Notes: generated by a model from the letters alone, not told the origin. A DNA stretch of 64,000 nt from JAPUME01 sp027294185 (GCA_963555835.3 CAUVWZ020000002.1:2480001-2544000); one strand, 5' to 3'. Counted from the first letter of the stretch, positions 1-8,103 are shown. Program-made: numbers and translations.

Positions 1-1
1 T

Positions 2-808
2 TCGCGGCAGGCCCTCTTCGATGCAATCCGGAATTGGCGGACCTACGCCGTCACCGGGGACCGCATCGAATTGGATTTTGAATTGAACGGCCGCATGATG
101 GGGCAGGAACTCCCCTATGTGCGAGAACGTGAACTAAAGGTTGCTGTCACCGGCTGGGACCAGGTGGACCGGGTCGAGGTGCTGAAGAACAACCGCGTCA
201 TCCACCGCGATTTTCCCATGGATCGGATCCCTTCTGCCCGGAGCTGGGAGCGCCCCGTGCTCATCCGCTTTGAGTATGGCTGGGGGCCGTGGGCGGCGCT
301 GGGAATGGGCAAGGTGGCCGTTTGGGACATCCGCCTTCGCATAGAAGGAGGTACGCTCGAAGACATCCAAACCTGTTTTCAGTCGGGACCCTTGGCCGAG
401 GGGCTTCGTGACCGGATTCGGGAGCGGACCGAGCGCAGCGTCCGCGTCGAGTCCTTCACGGCCCGGCGGCAGCTCTTCGAGGACAACGCCACCAAGGCGG
501 TGGTCCTGAAGGTGCGCGGCACGCCCCAGACCCGGCTGAACATCGAGTTGCGCTCGCCCGGTAACAAATCTCTGGCTATGCCCTTCAAGCAACTGGCCGG
601 CAGCGGCGAGACCATCTTCACCGGGCCCTACCCGAGGGAATCCGTTCTGGTCCACCGGCTGGTCTTCGACGACAACTACCGAACCTCGTTTGTTGTCGAA
701 GACGAAGACGAGAAGGAGGGTAAGCAGGTGAATTGGTACTACACGCGCGTGATCCAGGCGAACGGCCAGCTTGCCTGGTCGAGTCCCATCTGGGTGGACC
801 CGGCCTGA
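2..808 (+). CDS. DUF3604 family protein, C-terminal part (5' end outside window)
   Basis: The reading frame is open from the first bases and ends at a TGA at 806-808, so the gene begins before the window. The first residues read as the typical DUF3604 stretch (R-x-Y-A-V-T-G-D-R-I, then N-G-R-M-M-G a few residues on). The family comprises large secreted or periplasmic proteins of unclear enzymatic role, often found near sulfatases and DUF1080/DUF1501 genes. The visible 268 residues are the C-terminal beta-rich portion, ending in W-V-D-P-A. Family assignment is from motif memory; function is not established. Confidence 0.75.
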   Translation, partial: SRQALFDAIRNWRTYAVTGDRIELDFELNGRMMGQELPYVRERELKVAVTGWDQVDRVEVLKNNRVIHRDFPMDRIPSARSWERPVLIRFEYGWGPWAALGMGKVAVWDIRLRIEGGTLEDIQTCFQSGPLAEGLRDRIRERTERSVRVESFTARRQLFEDNATKAVVLKVRGTPQTRLNIELRSPGNKSLAMPFKQLAGSGETIFTGPYPRESVLVHRLVFDDNYRTSFVVEDEDEKEGKQVNWYYTRVIQANGQLAWSSPIWVDPA

Positions 809-840
809 ACTCTCTCTCAACCACCTGCCGAATGAATTCG

Positions 841-1482
841 CTACGGGAGTTCTTTGATTGAGATGTTTCGGAAGTGAACTTCCCATCCCTCAGATTGCAG
901 ACCGATGTGGCCCTCGGCGGGGTCCATGCCGGTGCCTTCGTTCACCTTTTCCCCGTTAAAGACCAGCGACAGGTTTCCGTCCCGAACCGTGATTTCGTAA
1001 TGGTTCCATTCACCGATGGGCCTTGCCTTTCCCTTCAGACGCTTTGCGCCGGTGATCTTCGCGCCACTCAGCCCGAAGACGCTCCCGGCGGTGAGCTGCT
1101 GCATCTGCGTTTCAATGCATTTGGGCAGCCTCTGGGGCGGACCCGAGATGCTCAGAAAGATGCCGCTGTTCGCATCGGGTGGCGCTCCTTCCGCCTTATA
1201 GCGCCAATCGACCTTGAGGATGTAGTTCCTGTACTTCTTCTTGCTGCGAAGGTAGCCGGTGGGATTGCCGGTGGAAATAATGACACCGTCTTTTAGCGAC
1301 CAGCTTTCGGCCGGAGTGACTTCCGGCACCCAGAGCTCGCTGATGTCCTGCTCGGGAACCAGCGAGCGGAACCCCTCATCCTCTGCCTTCAAGGGAAGCA
1401 GAGCGGCGGACCCCGCCAGAACAGCGGTAACAAAAATTACCAGTATCCATTTACCTGATCTTTGCATGACTGATTTGTGCAT
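841..1482 (-). CDS. Secreted DUF1080 (3-keto-disaccharide hydrolase-like) protein
   Basis: A 213-residue protein with an N-terminal membrane/signal segment (about residues 12-32) followed by one DUF1080 concanavalin-like jelly-roll domain. Family hallmarks are visible: W-S-L-K-D-G-V-I near residue 60, Y-I-L-K-V-D-W-R-Y, N-S-G-I-F-L, E-W-N-H-Y-E-I and the final G-H-I-G-L-Q-S-E-G. Members are named after 3-keto-glucoside hydrolases, but many are only predicted to bind or cleave sugars outside the cell. ATG at 1482 is preceded by AGAGG with an 8-base spacer. It converges with the DUF3604 gene, leaving a gap of about 30 bases. Confidence 0.85.
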   Translation of the reverse strand: MHKSVMQRSGKWILVIFVTAVLAGSAALLPLKAEDEGFRSLVPEQDISELWVPEVTPAESWSLKDGVIISTGNPTGYLRSKKKYRNYILKVDWRYKAEGAPPDANSGIFLSISGPPQRLPKCIETQMQQLTAGSVFGLSGAKITGAKRLKGKARPIGEWNHYEITVRDGNLSLVFNGEKVNEGTGMDPAEGHIGLQSEGWEVHFRNISIKELP

Positions 1483-1572
1483 CGGTGAAACCTCTTCTGC
1501 AATGATTTAATGATTGAAACTCATTCAATTCGTATGGATGATTGCCCGACGCCAGTTTAGCACGCCGAAACC

Positions 1573-1608
1573 ACTGATGCGACTGAGGCGACTGATGCGA
1601 CTGATGCG
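1573..1608. repeat. Four tandem copies of a 9-bp repeat
   Basis: Units ACTGATGCG, ACTGAGGCG, ACTGATGCG, ACTGATGCG lie head to tail in the 239-base gap between the DUF1080 gene and the metallo-hydrolase gene. One unit carries a T-to-G change. The rest of this gap shows no gene; a G/C-rich stretch (1660-1690) follows. It may be a small variable-number repeat; no function is apparent. Confidence 0.8.
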
Positions 1609-1721
1609 AAGGAACTGACCGCAGGGGTGGCCCCATCTGGTGCCTCCTCTCCCTGTTTGGTTCTTGCCCGCCCCGGGGGTGGGGCGGCGTGTCAGCCACT
1701 CCACCCCACGAGCGAGAGGCG

Positions 1722-2726
1722 TTACTGCCTGTTCAACTCCCGGTAAGTCACCTGCACGTTCCAGAGGTGAAAGCTGGTGAGGAGTGGGCCAACTTGAGAC
1801 ATGAGCGGTTCGGGCAAAGCGTACTGCGGCCCGAGCGGATTGTTGTCCAGCGTTTGCTGCAAGGACTGCCCGGCACGAGTTGCGCTCCGCACCGAGCGGA
1901 TCAGCCCACTGAGATAGCTGAGGTAGCGGTCGAAGATGGCGCCGGTGGTGAGTGCGGCGTGCCCGGGAATGATGGTGTCCACTTCCAGAGTGCGGGCAAA
2001 GCGAGAGATGGTTTGCAGGTACTCACCCGCCCTACCCTCAATCAGAAATGGAATGGTCCCTTCGCCCACCACCAAGTTGCCGGTCCAGGCGACCCTGGCC
2101 TCGGGCACGTACACCACCGTGTCGCCGGGGGTGTTGCCGGGCCCGAAGTGGTAGAGCTCCACCACCCGGTCACCGAGGTCCAGCCGCAGGTAGTCGTCGA
2201 AGACCACGTCGGGCAGGCGCAAGCGCACGTCGGCGTACACTGTGGGATCATTGTTCACGGTCGCCAGCAATAACTTTTTCTCGTGCTCGAAGTCGCGCAT
2301 GCGCTCGGCGGTCTGGCGATGAGCCACGATGCGTGTCTCGGCCGGGAAAGCGTAGTTTCCGAAGGTGTGGTCGCCGTGGAAGTTGGTGTTGATCAGGTAG
2401 AGAATGGGCTTGTCGGTTACCCGGCGCACGGCTGCCTGAATCTGCCGGGCCATGGCGCCGTTGATGTGGGCGTCAATTACCAGCACGCCGCGCTCGCCTA
2501 CGACGAAGCCGCTGTTATCCACCGGCGGCTTGTCGGAGAGCAGAGCATAGACGCCCGGCGCGAGCTGTTTGGTTTCGAGCTGCGCGCCAGCGGGGTGGAG
2601 CGGCGGTGGGATAAACCCCTCCGGCCCGACTAACCCCTCCGACTCCTGGGCCGCGGCCGGCAGCGCCAGCGCCGCCAGAAGCAAAACATACAGCACTGCC
2701 TGAATCTTACTGGTTGTTTTTTTCAT
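1722..2726 (-). CDS. Secreted metallo-beta-lactamase-fold protein with altered metal ligands
   Basis: A 334-residue exported protein with a signal peptide (residues 1-25, ending A-A-A-Q) and the MBL fold. ATG at 2726 is chosen because AGGAAGG lies just upstream and a good signal peptide starts there. The fold's signature H-x-H-x-D-H is present as N-F-H-G-D-H, so the first ligand is Asn. The later bridging Asp, normally in G-D-L, is Asn in T-G-N-L. The last His (I-I-P-G-H-A) and the middle His (Y-H-F-G-P-G-N-T) are kept. The overall pattern resembles secreted glyoxalase-like or quinoprotein-associated hydrolases. The two substitutions imply a changed or single-metal site; activity is uncertain. 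Confidence 0.85.
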   Translation of the reverse strand: MKKTTSKIQAVLYVLLLAALALPAAAQESEGLVGPEGFIPPPLHPAGAQLETKQLAPGVYALLSDKPPVDNSGFVVGERGVLVIDAHINGAMARQIQAAVRRVTDKPILYLINTNFHGDHTFGNYAFPAETRIVAHRQTAERMRDFEHEKKLLLATVNNDPTVYADVRLRLPDVVFDDYLRLDLGDRVVELYHFGPGNTPGDTVVYVPEARVAWTGNLVVGEGTIPFLIEGRAGEYLQTISRFARTLEVDTIIPGHAALTTGAIFDRYLSYLSGLIRSVRSATRAGQSLQQTLDNNPLGPQYALPEPLMSQVGPLLTSFHLWNVQVTYRELNRQ

Positions 2727-2757
2727 GGTTGCCTTCCTAGTTCCTGAAATTTTCCTA

Positions 2758-2912
2758 CTAGAATCCATCTCATAAATGCCAAAGCAGGCCATTGCGTTCG
2801 CACAAGTACGACCTCAGAGGCTAAAGCCCCCGTATTTCGAGCGTCTCTCGGCACGGCTGATGCGGTGCCCTGACGGCTGCGTGCAATTACGCATTTATGA
2901 GATGACTTCTAG
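2758..2912. mobile_element. MITE-like element with near-perfect terminal inverted repeats
   Basis: A 155-bp stretch is bounded by CTAG on both sides (2758-2761 and 2909-2912). Inside are 18-bp inverted termini, AATCCATCTCATAAATGC at the left and its complement with two changes at the right (2891-2908). The inner 14 bases match perfectly. The interior has no ORF. CTAG could be a 4-bp target duplication, which fits the YTAR preference of IS5-type elements (inference). The right CTAG supplies the TAG stop codon of the neighbouring gene. Confidence 0.6.
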
Positions 2913-3328
2913 ATATCTACTGGAATTTCCGATTTCAACTCTACCTTTGCGCTCTTTTCAGGGAAACCTTCTGGTTCCATGGACGGCTTCTGGACTAAGT
3001 TCTGGATCTCCTGGAGGGTGAACTTGTTCAGCTGGATTACTTTCGTATCGCTTCGGAAAGCCGGCGGCACAATGCGCATAGCGTCGTCTTTGGAATCCAC
3101 TTCCGCGATCAGCCAGGCCTTGTACACCCCGTCTCGGCAGCCCCAATCAGCGTGAGTGATGTAGTGAGAGCCGGTTGAGAGTAAGGTGTTAGCCGCGCGG
3201 GAACACGCCTCGTACTCTGAAGAATAGGAGTATTCAATTAAAAATCTGGACATCTCTTGTTTCTCCTCGCTTGTAACCTTTAGCCGATACCTGGTCCTGC
3301 TGGTATCTTTCCTTGTCTGGTTCGGCAT
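2909..3328 (-). CDS. Small conserved protein of unknown function, TetR-linked
   Basis: A 139-residue soluble protein. The core from M-S-R-F-L-I-E-Y to L-N-K-F-T looks like a small alpha/beta barrel-type domain (DUF3303/DUF4242-like sizes), with G-S-H-Y-I-T-H-A-D-W-G-C as the best-defined motif (two His and one Cys, possibly metal binding). ATG at 3328 has AGGAG eight bases upstream. An internal ATG at 3253 also has GAGGAG and begins the conserved core, so the true start is open. The stop TAG lies in the terminal CTAG of the MITE-like element, so the C-terminus may have been altered by that insertion. A TetR-type operator lies 24 bases upstream of the ATG. Confidence 0.7.
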   Translation of the reverse strand: MPNQTRKDTSRTRYRLKVTSEEKQEMSRFLIEYSYSSEYEACSRAANTLLSTGSHYITHADWGCRDGVYKAWLIAEVDSKDDAMRIVPPAFRSDTKVIQLNKFTLQEIQNLVQKPSMEPEGFPEKSAKVELKSEIPVDI

Positions 3329-3351
3329 GAAAGTCACTCCTTGTAGAAGTC

Positions 3352-3369
3352 ATACGTACCGGTTGGTAT
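3352..3369. promoter_or_regulatory. Predicted TetR operator, copy 1
   Basis: ATACGTACCGGTTGGTAT, an imperfect palindrome with an ACYRGT core and ATAC/GTAT ends. It matches the second site at 4082-4099 (opposite orientation) at 16 of 18 positions. It lies just upstream of the small conserved gene, where a bound repressor would block transcription. Confidence 0.65.
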
Positions 3370-3422
3370 TCTTATGGTGCCAAAAAAAGCCCCGCGTCTG
3401 ATCCATCTGCCGCATGGGTTTC

Positions 3423-4052
3423 CTACTGGATTTCTTGCGCCTTTCGCGCTGGTCCTGTGGCCCTCAGGGTTTCCAGGTAGCGAGCCAGCCCATTCGCGCA
3501 ACTCTTAAACAACCTGGCGCTCTGCGAGTTCTTGACCAGCGCGGCATAGCCTTGCAAGGTCGCAACCAGGAACATGGCCACCTCTTCCGGATCAGCGTCC
3601 GGCTGAACATATCCCTTCCCTTGACCCCGGCGGAAGGCGTCCGCCATTCCCTGCTCCCACTGGCGCAGGATCTTCCGCAGCCTCTCCCGGAAGCCATCGT
3701 CGAGGGGAGACATCTCCTGCACCAGATTATTCAGGGGGCAGCCGTTCTGGAGGAGCTCCGGTGGAAAATCCGTCATCCGGAGCATGTCTAGAAAGCCATC
3801 AATCGGGTTCTCAGTTTCCTGCAAGGGGAGCAACCACCGGTCCATGACCAGCTTCCCGATCACTTCGTCCACGACGGCGTATCCAAGAGCCTTCTTGTTC
3901 TCGAAATGATGATAAAGCGCGCCCTTCGTGACCCCGCTGTTTTCTAGGATTGCGTCCAGGCTCGCTGCCTGAAAGCCCGAGCGGTGGATCTCATGAAACG
4001 CAGAGTTCAGAAGATTTCGCCGTGTGCGATCCGATTTGTAGTGTCTTCCCAT
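3423..4052 (-). CDS. TetR/AcrR family transcriptional regulator
   Basis: A 209-residue TetR-type repressor. The N-terminal HTH is clear: R-N-L-L-N-S-A, then S-L-D-A-I-L-E-N-S-G-V-T-K-G-A-L-Y-H-H-F (residues 31-50). The C-terminal helical domain contains the short motif N-G-C-P-L-N-N-L found in AcuR/NemR-like regulators of electrophile or aldehyde response; the Cys could be a redox or alkylation sensor (inference). The gene follows the small conserved gene in the genome but both read leftwards from their own operators. The operator upstream of its ATG (4082-4099) suggests autoregulation. Confidence 0.9.
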   Translation of the reverse strand: MGRHYKSDRTRRNLLNSAFHEIHRSGFQAASLDAILENSGVTKGALYHHFENKKALGYAVVDEVIGKLVMDRWLLPLQETENPIDGFLDMLRMTDFPPELLQNGCPLNNLVQEMSPLDDGFRERLRKILRQWEQGMADAFRRGQGKGYVQPDADPEEVAMFLVATLQGYAALVKNSQSARLFKSCANGLARYLETLRATGPARKAQEIQ

Positions 4053-4081
4053 GTCCGTGGGCTCTTAGCTAGGCTTATTAC

Positions 4082-4099
4082 ATACCAACTAGTACGTAT
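4082..4099. promoter_or_regulatory. Predicted TetR operator, copy 2 (autoregulatory)
   Basis: ATACCAACTAGTACGTAT lies 29 bases upstream of the tetR start. Its reverse complement is the same as the site at 3352-3369 apart from the central two bases of the core (TA for CG). Two matching palindromes at the only two promoters around a TetR gene strongly suggest its binding sites. Confidence 0.7.
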
Positions 4100-4638
4100 A
4101 TTTCTATGTATTGTCAAGAGAAAAGTTATAAGAACCTTGAAACATTTTGAGTAACCTTTCAAGTTACTAAAACGCAATTACTTACACGGGAAAGCCGACG
4201 CCGCTTCCAAAGAGAATCAGAACGAGACCAGGAATGGCTACGAGTGCAGAAGTGAAGCACGAAAGCCCTCCTTCCAACTGGCATGATCGGGACTCCAACC
4301 TACTTAGGAGGGGTTGTGGAGGCGTGGCGACTAACCAAAAGCACAGGTTCTGGCCCAAAACCCTTACACAGCCGCTTAAAATTGCTTGATTCTACGCACC
4401 CGTCAGGCGAGGGCAGCGCCGCGATCATTGTTTATTTTCAGCATGCTGCCAAAACGCTCTCGCGTGAGATGCCCTTCAGCCAACAGCAGCCAGTAGTAGC
4501 GTGCACATGTTTCACCAACCGTCCGCCGGTCTTCACGAAGCACTGCTGCAAGCTCGTCAGCGACCAACTCTTTACCTTTCGCGGCAGCCCCAGACGTCGC
4601 CACCGGTTGCCCGGAAGAGGTTCCCCGGGAACGGGATT
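4100..4638. other. Intergenic region with no confident gene
   Basis: The first 100 bases are AT-rich and probably hold the tetR promoter. A minus-strand frame ending at 4403 contains about 50 protein-like residues (K-G-K-E-L-V-A-D-E-L-A-A-V-L-R-E-D-R-R) but has no ATG outside the asparaginase overlap. It could be a small gene with a TTG start or a decayed fragment. No RNA gene or repeat was recognised. Confidence 0.4.
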
Positions 4639-5622
4639 TCACCCTCGATGCAGTATGGCCGCGTCCCGCACTTCGCTGCGGCCGCTCTTCCAAACAGCAA
4701 CCTTCAAGGCGAACCCGGGATTCATGCAGGCTGCGCCCACCTCACCTTGCAGGTTGATGGCGAGGACCGCGATTGCGCCTCGCCGGGTCGCCGGGTTTAC
4801 GCGATTCATGAAGCGCAGCATCTCCATGCAGGCTTCCTGCGGCGCGAGGCCCTCGCGCATGAAGTCAACAATGCGGACGCTGGTGCAATTGTTTGTCATC
4901 AGGTCGCCGTCGCCGGTGGCCGAGGCCGCCCCGGCGTGATTGTCGGCGAAGACGCCGCAGCCGACCAGAGGTGAATCGCCCACCCGCCCGGCAATCTTCC
5001 ATGCCAGCCCCGAGGTCGAGCAACCCGAGACCGTATTCCCCCGACCGTCGATCCCCACCAGCCCGATGGTGTCGTGATTCTCCTCCGAGAGCCAAAAGGA
5101 TTTCCGAGCGGGATCGGCCTTCCATTGCTCCCACCTTGTCAGGCTCGTTGCCGTGTGCAGCGGCTGCGGCTTGAAGCCCGTCTTCAGGGCAAACTGAAAC
5201 GCACCTTGCCCGGCCAGCGTCGTGTGGCTCGTCTTTTCGAGGATTTGTCGTGCCACCGAAATCGGAGTTCGGATATTGTGCAGGCTGCAGACCGCGCCCG
5301 AGCGGTGTCGCGCGCCGTCCATGATGGCGGCGTCCAACTCGACCACGCCGTCTTGGTTCGGCAGTCCGCCGTAGCCGACGCTCGTCACCTCCGGGTCCAG
5401 CTCGGCCGTGTTGATGCCCTTCTCCACCGCATCGAGCAGACTTCCGCCATCGTTCAGGACTTCTGCGGCCCGGTTCACCGCCGGCAGCCCTTGTTTCCAG
5501 GTGGCGATAAAGGTGGGGGAGGACGTTGATATTTGCGCTCCTCTCGCTGGAGATACCTCGGCTCCGAGCAACACCGGCGCCAGCGCGGTCTTGAGAAAGG
5601 AACGGCGATTCGATCTGAGCAT
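4639..5622 (-). CDS. N4-(beta-N-acetylglucosaminyl)-L-asparaginase-like Ntn hydrolase
   Basis: A 327-residue glycosylasparaginase/isoaspartyl peptidase family enzyme. The precursor is expected to cleave itself before Thr185 in N-H-D-T-I-G, which becomes the N-terminal nucleophile. The downstream G-R-V-G-D-S-P and A-T-G-D-G-D motifs that bind substrate are present. The N-terminus S-N-R-R-S-F-L-K is a twin-arginine signal, so the enzyme is exported folded. Likely substrates are N-linked asparaginyl sugars or beta-aspartyl peptides, consistent with scavenging. The C-terminal region runs normally to A-I-L-H-R-G. Confidence 0.9.
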   Translation of the reverse strand: MLRSNRRSFLKTALAPVLLGAEVSPARGAQISTSSPTFIATWKQGLPAVNRAAEVLNDGGSLLDAVEKGINTAELDPEVTSVGYGGLPNQDGVVELDAAIMDGARHRSGAVCSLHNIRTPISVARQILEKTSHTTLAGQGAFQFALKTGFKPQPLHTATSLTRWEQWKADPARKSFWLSEENHDTIGLVGIDGRGNTVSGCSTSGLAWKIAGRVGDSPLVGCGVFADNHAGAASATGDGDLMTNNCTSVRIVDFMREGLAPQEACMEMLRFMNRVNPATRRGAIAVLAINLQGEVGAACMNPGFALKVAVWKSGRSEVRDAAILHRG

Positions 5623-5719
5623 GGTTCGTGATCTCCGGAAGATACAAATTTGTTTTCAGAGTGCTTTGAAGATGTTGGAGAATAGCTTTTCTTTTCGGAT
5701 TCTGTAAATTGAAAGACGG

Positions 5720-5749
5720 TTGGTGCCACAATTTGCGCGATGCTATACT
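5720..5749 (+). promoter_or_regulatory. Promoter for the vapB-type gene; leaderless transcript likely
   Basis: TTGGTG (5720-5725) and TATACT (5744-5749) are 18 bases apart. The ATG of the antitoxin begins seven bases after the -10 box, so the first transcribed base would be at or next to the start codon. No Shine-Dalgarno sequence is visible. Confidence 0.6.
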
Positions 5750-5755
5750 CTGTGC

Positions 5756-6472
5756 ATGGCGAAGCGCGCATTTGCACTTTATGGAGGCCGTGATCCGCGG
5801 GAACTCCCCGCGTATGGTCTTCATGAAGCCGCACATTATCTGAGAATTCCTAAGGCCACTCTTCGGTCTTGGGTCATAGGCCGATACTATCCTACTGCAT
5901 CAGGTCAAGGATTCTTCAGGCCCATTGTTGTGCCCCCACAACGGGTCCCCATTATCCTCTCGTTTTTCAATCTTGTAGAGGCGCACGTGCTGGATGCCAT
6001 TCGCCGTGAACATAAGGTTGCGCTCCGTAAAGTGCGATCCGCCCTTACCTACATGAATACTCGCTTTCCCTCTAAGCGTCCCTTGGCGGAACAGCGCTTC
6101 GAAACCGACGGCCTGGACCTATTTGTTGAGAGGTACGGACAGTTGGAGAATATTTCTCAGGAGGGCCAGTTCGCAATGCGCGATCTCCTGAAGGCCCATT
6201 TGCGGCGGGTAGAGCACGATGCGGCAGGTATTGCCACCAGGCTTTACCCTTACACTCGAAAGAGGGAGAAGAACGAACCCAGAGTCATCGTAATGGATCC
6301 CTTTGTTTCTTTCGGTCGCCCGGTCCTGGCAGGGACCGGAATCGTCACTGCGATAGTTGCAGAGCGGTATAAGGCAGGGGAGACAATTGACGCACTCGCC
6401 GATGATTATGGGCGTGCGCGGTCTGATATCGAGGAGGCGATCCGCTGCGAGCTCCAACTCGAAGCCGCCTAA
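5756..6472 (+). CDS. VapB45-type antitoxin (HTH plus DUF433)
   Basis: A 238-residue protein with an N-terminal MerR-like helix-turn-helix (L-H-E-A-A-H-Y-L-R-I-P-K-A-T-L-R-S-W, about residues 21-38), a helical middle and a C-terminal DUF433 domain (F-G-R-P-V-L-A-G-T-G-I-V-T, then E-T-I-D-A-L-A-D-D-Y-G). This two-domain layout is the one described for VapB45 antitoxins, which pair with VapC45 PIN-like toxins and probably repress their own promoter. An upstream in-frame GTG/ATG extension was rejected because it overlaps the promoter. The toxin frame overlaps its 3' end. Confidence 0.85.
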   Translation: MAKRAFALYGGRDPRELPAYGLHEAAHYLRIPKATLRSWVIGRYYPTASGQGFFRPIVVPPQRVPIILSFFNLVEAHVLDAIRREHKVALRKVRSALTYMNTRFPSKRPLAEQRFETDGLDLFVERYGQLENISQEGQFAMRDLLKAHLRRVEHDAAGIATRLYPYTRKREKNEPRVIVMDPFVSFGRPVLAGTGIVTAIVAERYKAGETIDALADDYGRARSDIEEAIRCELQLEAA

Positions 6473-6858
6473 CCCCTCTCACCTTCTTCCTTGATCGTTC
6501 TCTAGGAAACAAAGTTATTGCTTCTGCTCTTCGACAGGTGGGAGAGAGAGTCGAGGTCCACGAGGACCACTTTCCAGAAGATGCCAGGGACGAAGAGTGG
6601 CTTATCGAGGTAGGGCGGCGCGGATGGATAGCTCTTTCGAAGGACCAGAAAATCCGGTACCGAACTCCTGAAGTTTTGGCTGTCCAAAAAGCACGATGCC
6701 GCCTTTTTGTGCTTACGCCGGGCAGCCTTCACGGAAGAGAGATGGCTGAAGTCTTCATTAAGGCGCTTCCCGCGATGAAGAGATTTGTCTTAAGAACTCC
6801 TTCGCCTTTCATTGCTAATGTTACGAGGCGAGGGTCCGTAAGAAAAATATTTCCTTAA
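6445..6858 (+). CDS. VapC45-type PIN-like toxin, start codon uncertain
   Basis: The family's N-terminus is F-F-L-D-R-S-L-G-N-K, followed by V-H-E-D-H-F-P and D-E-E-W-L, then G-W-I-A-L-S-K-D and the ending R-R-G-S-V-R-K-I-F. These acidic residues match the PIN-like catalytic set. The first standard start (GTG, 6538) would delete F-F-L-D, including the first acidic residue. The frame stays open upstream to a TGA at 6424. The only candidate there is CTG at 6445, with GGAGG seven bases before it. The toxin may use CTG or another weak start within the antitoxin gene, or be inactivated at its start. The family call is solid; the start is not. Confidence 0.7.
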   Translation: MRAPTRSRLTPLTFFLDRSLGNKVIASALRQVGERVEVHEDHFPEDARDEEWLIEVGRRGWIALSKDQKIRYRTPEVLAVQKARCRLFVLTPGSLHGREMAEVFIKALPAMKRFVLRTPSPFIANVTRRGSVRKIFP

Positions 6859-6874
6859 AGGTACCGGAACCCAA

Positions 6875-8002
6875 TTACGTCCGTTGGGCATTTCCCAATG
6901 GCAAAGATGCGGCTGCCGTCTGATTGGAGTCAGCCACCTCACCGGCCCGGCATTTGTAATAGCCCGCGGCGGCGATCATGGCGGCGTTATCGGTTGAAAG
7001 CGACGGAGAGGGAAAGAAAACGGGATACCCCCGGGGCGGGGCTGCTTCCGAAAACCGTGCCCGCAACTGACGATTGGACGCCACGCCGCCCGAGACCATC
7101 ACCGATTTCGTCTCGAATTGGTCCGCCGCTTTGAGCGTCCGTTCGAGCAGGTCCTCCACCACCGCGTGCTGGAAGCTTGCCACCAGATCGAGCGTTTTTC
7201 GGCTCAGGTGTGCGCGCAGTTCTTCGTCGTCGATCTTTCCCGCCTGCTTCCGCCACTGCTTTCTATCTACGGCCTCGGCCTTCAGCCCTTCATCGCGCAC
7301 GTAGTAGAGCACGGCGGTTTTTAGACCGCTGAAGCTGAAGTCTAAGGGATTCCCCTTCATCTTCGGGCGTCCGAAGCGCACCGCGTGAGGATTGCCGTAG
7401 GGCGCCAGCCGGTCGATGACAGGTCCGCCCGGGTAGCCGAGCGCGAGGAGTTTTGCCACCTTGTCGTAAGCTTCACCGGCGGCATCGTCGCGCGTCTGGC
7501 CGACCTGCGTGTAGCGGAAGAGTCCGTCTTTACCTGCATTCCCCGTTCGCTCGAATCGATAAAGATGCGTGTGCCCGCCCGAGACCACCAGCGTCATCGC
7601 GGGCAGCTCCGGTTCCTCTTTCGCCTGTTGCCTGGCTTCGAGCAACACCGCGTGAATGTGGCCTTCGAGGTGATTCACCGCCACCAACGGCTTTGCAAGC
7701 GCCGAAGCCATTGCCTTCGCGTAGCACCAACCGACCAGCAGAGACCCGATTAGCCCCGGCCCCTGAGTGGCAGCCACCGCGTCCACTTCTGTGTAGGCGA
7801 TGCCCGCCCGCTCGCAGGCTTCGCGGACGATGGGGACGATTTTTTCCACGTGCGCGCGGGAGGCCAGCTCCGGCACCACGCCGCCGTATTTCGCATGAAT
7901 GAGTTCCTGCGAAGCGACGACGCTCGAGAGAATCCGCCTGCCGTCTTCGACCACGGCCGCGGCCGTCTCATCGCAGCTTGATTCGATGCCGAGAATCTTC
8001 AT
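6875..8002 (-). CDS. tsaD: tRNA N6-adenosine threonylcarbamoyltransferase TsaD
   Basis: TsaD joins TsaB/TsaE to place threonylcarbamoyl on A37 of tRNAs reading ANN codons. The 375-residue protein starts M-K-I-L-G-I-E-S-S-C-D-E-T, the universal N-terminus, which fixes the start at ATG 8002. Iron ligands H111 and H115 sit in N-H-L-E-G-H-I-H. V-S-G-G-H-T-H and V-S-G-G-V-A-S-N-R nucleotide-binding motifs follow. At 375 residues it is slightly longer than the usual 330-345, with extra basic residues around Q-W-R-K-Q-A-G-K. It diverges from the phosphatase gene. Confidence 0.95.
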   Translation of the reverse strand: MKILGIESSCDETAAAVVEDGRRILSSVVASQELIHAKYGGVVPELASRAHVEKIVPIVREACERAGIAYTEVDAVAATQGPGLIGSLLVGWCYAKAMASALAKPLVAVNHLEGHIHAVLLEARQQAKEEPELPAMTLVVSGGHTHLYRFERTGNAGKDGLFRYTQVGQTRDDAAGEAYDKVAKLLALGYPGGPVIDRLAPYGNPHAVRFGRPKMKGNPLDFSFSGLKTAVLYYVRDEGLKAEAVDRKQWRKQAGKIDDEELRAHLSRKTLDLVASFQHAVVEDLLERTLKAADQFETKSVMVSGGVASNRQLRARFSEAAPPRGYPVFFPSPSLSTDNAAMIAAAGYYKCRAGEVADSNQTAAASLPLGNAQRT

Positions 8003-8103
8003 GGAGGGAAACCAGGGTGCATCATAACATAACGGTCTTCGTCCCCCGTTCCCCTCCTGGGTGGAGTTCGACCCCGAATGCCGGGGAAATCCACACTCTG
8101 CGC

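Noticed and set aside
4403..4693. 96-codon minus-strand frame
   Set aside because: Overlaps the asparaginase and lacks a good start; some protein-like residues near its end, but not enough to call a gene.
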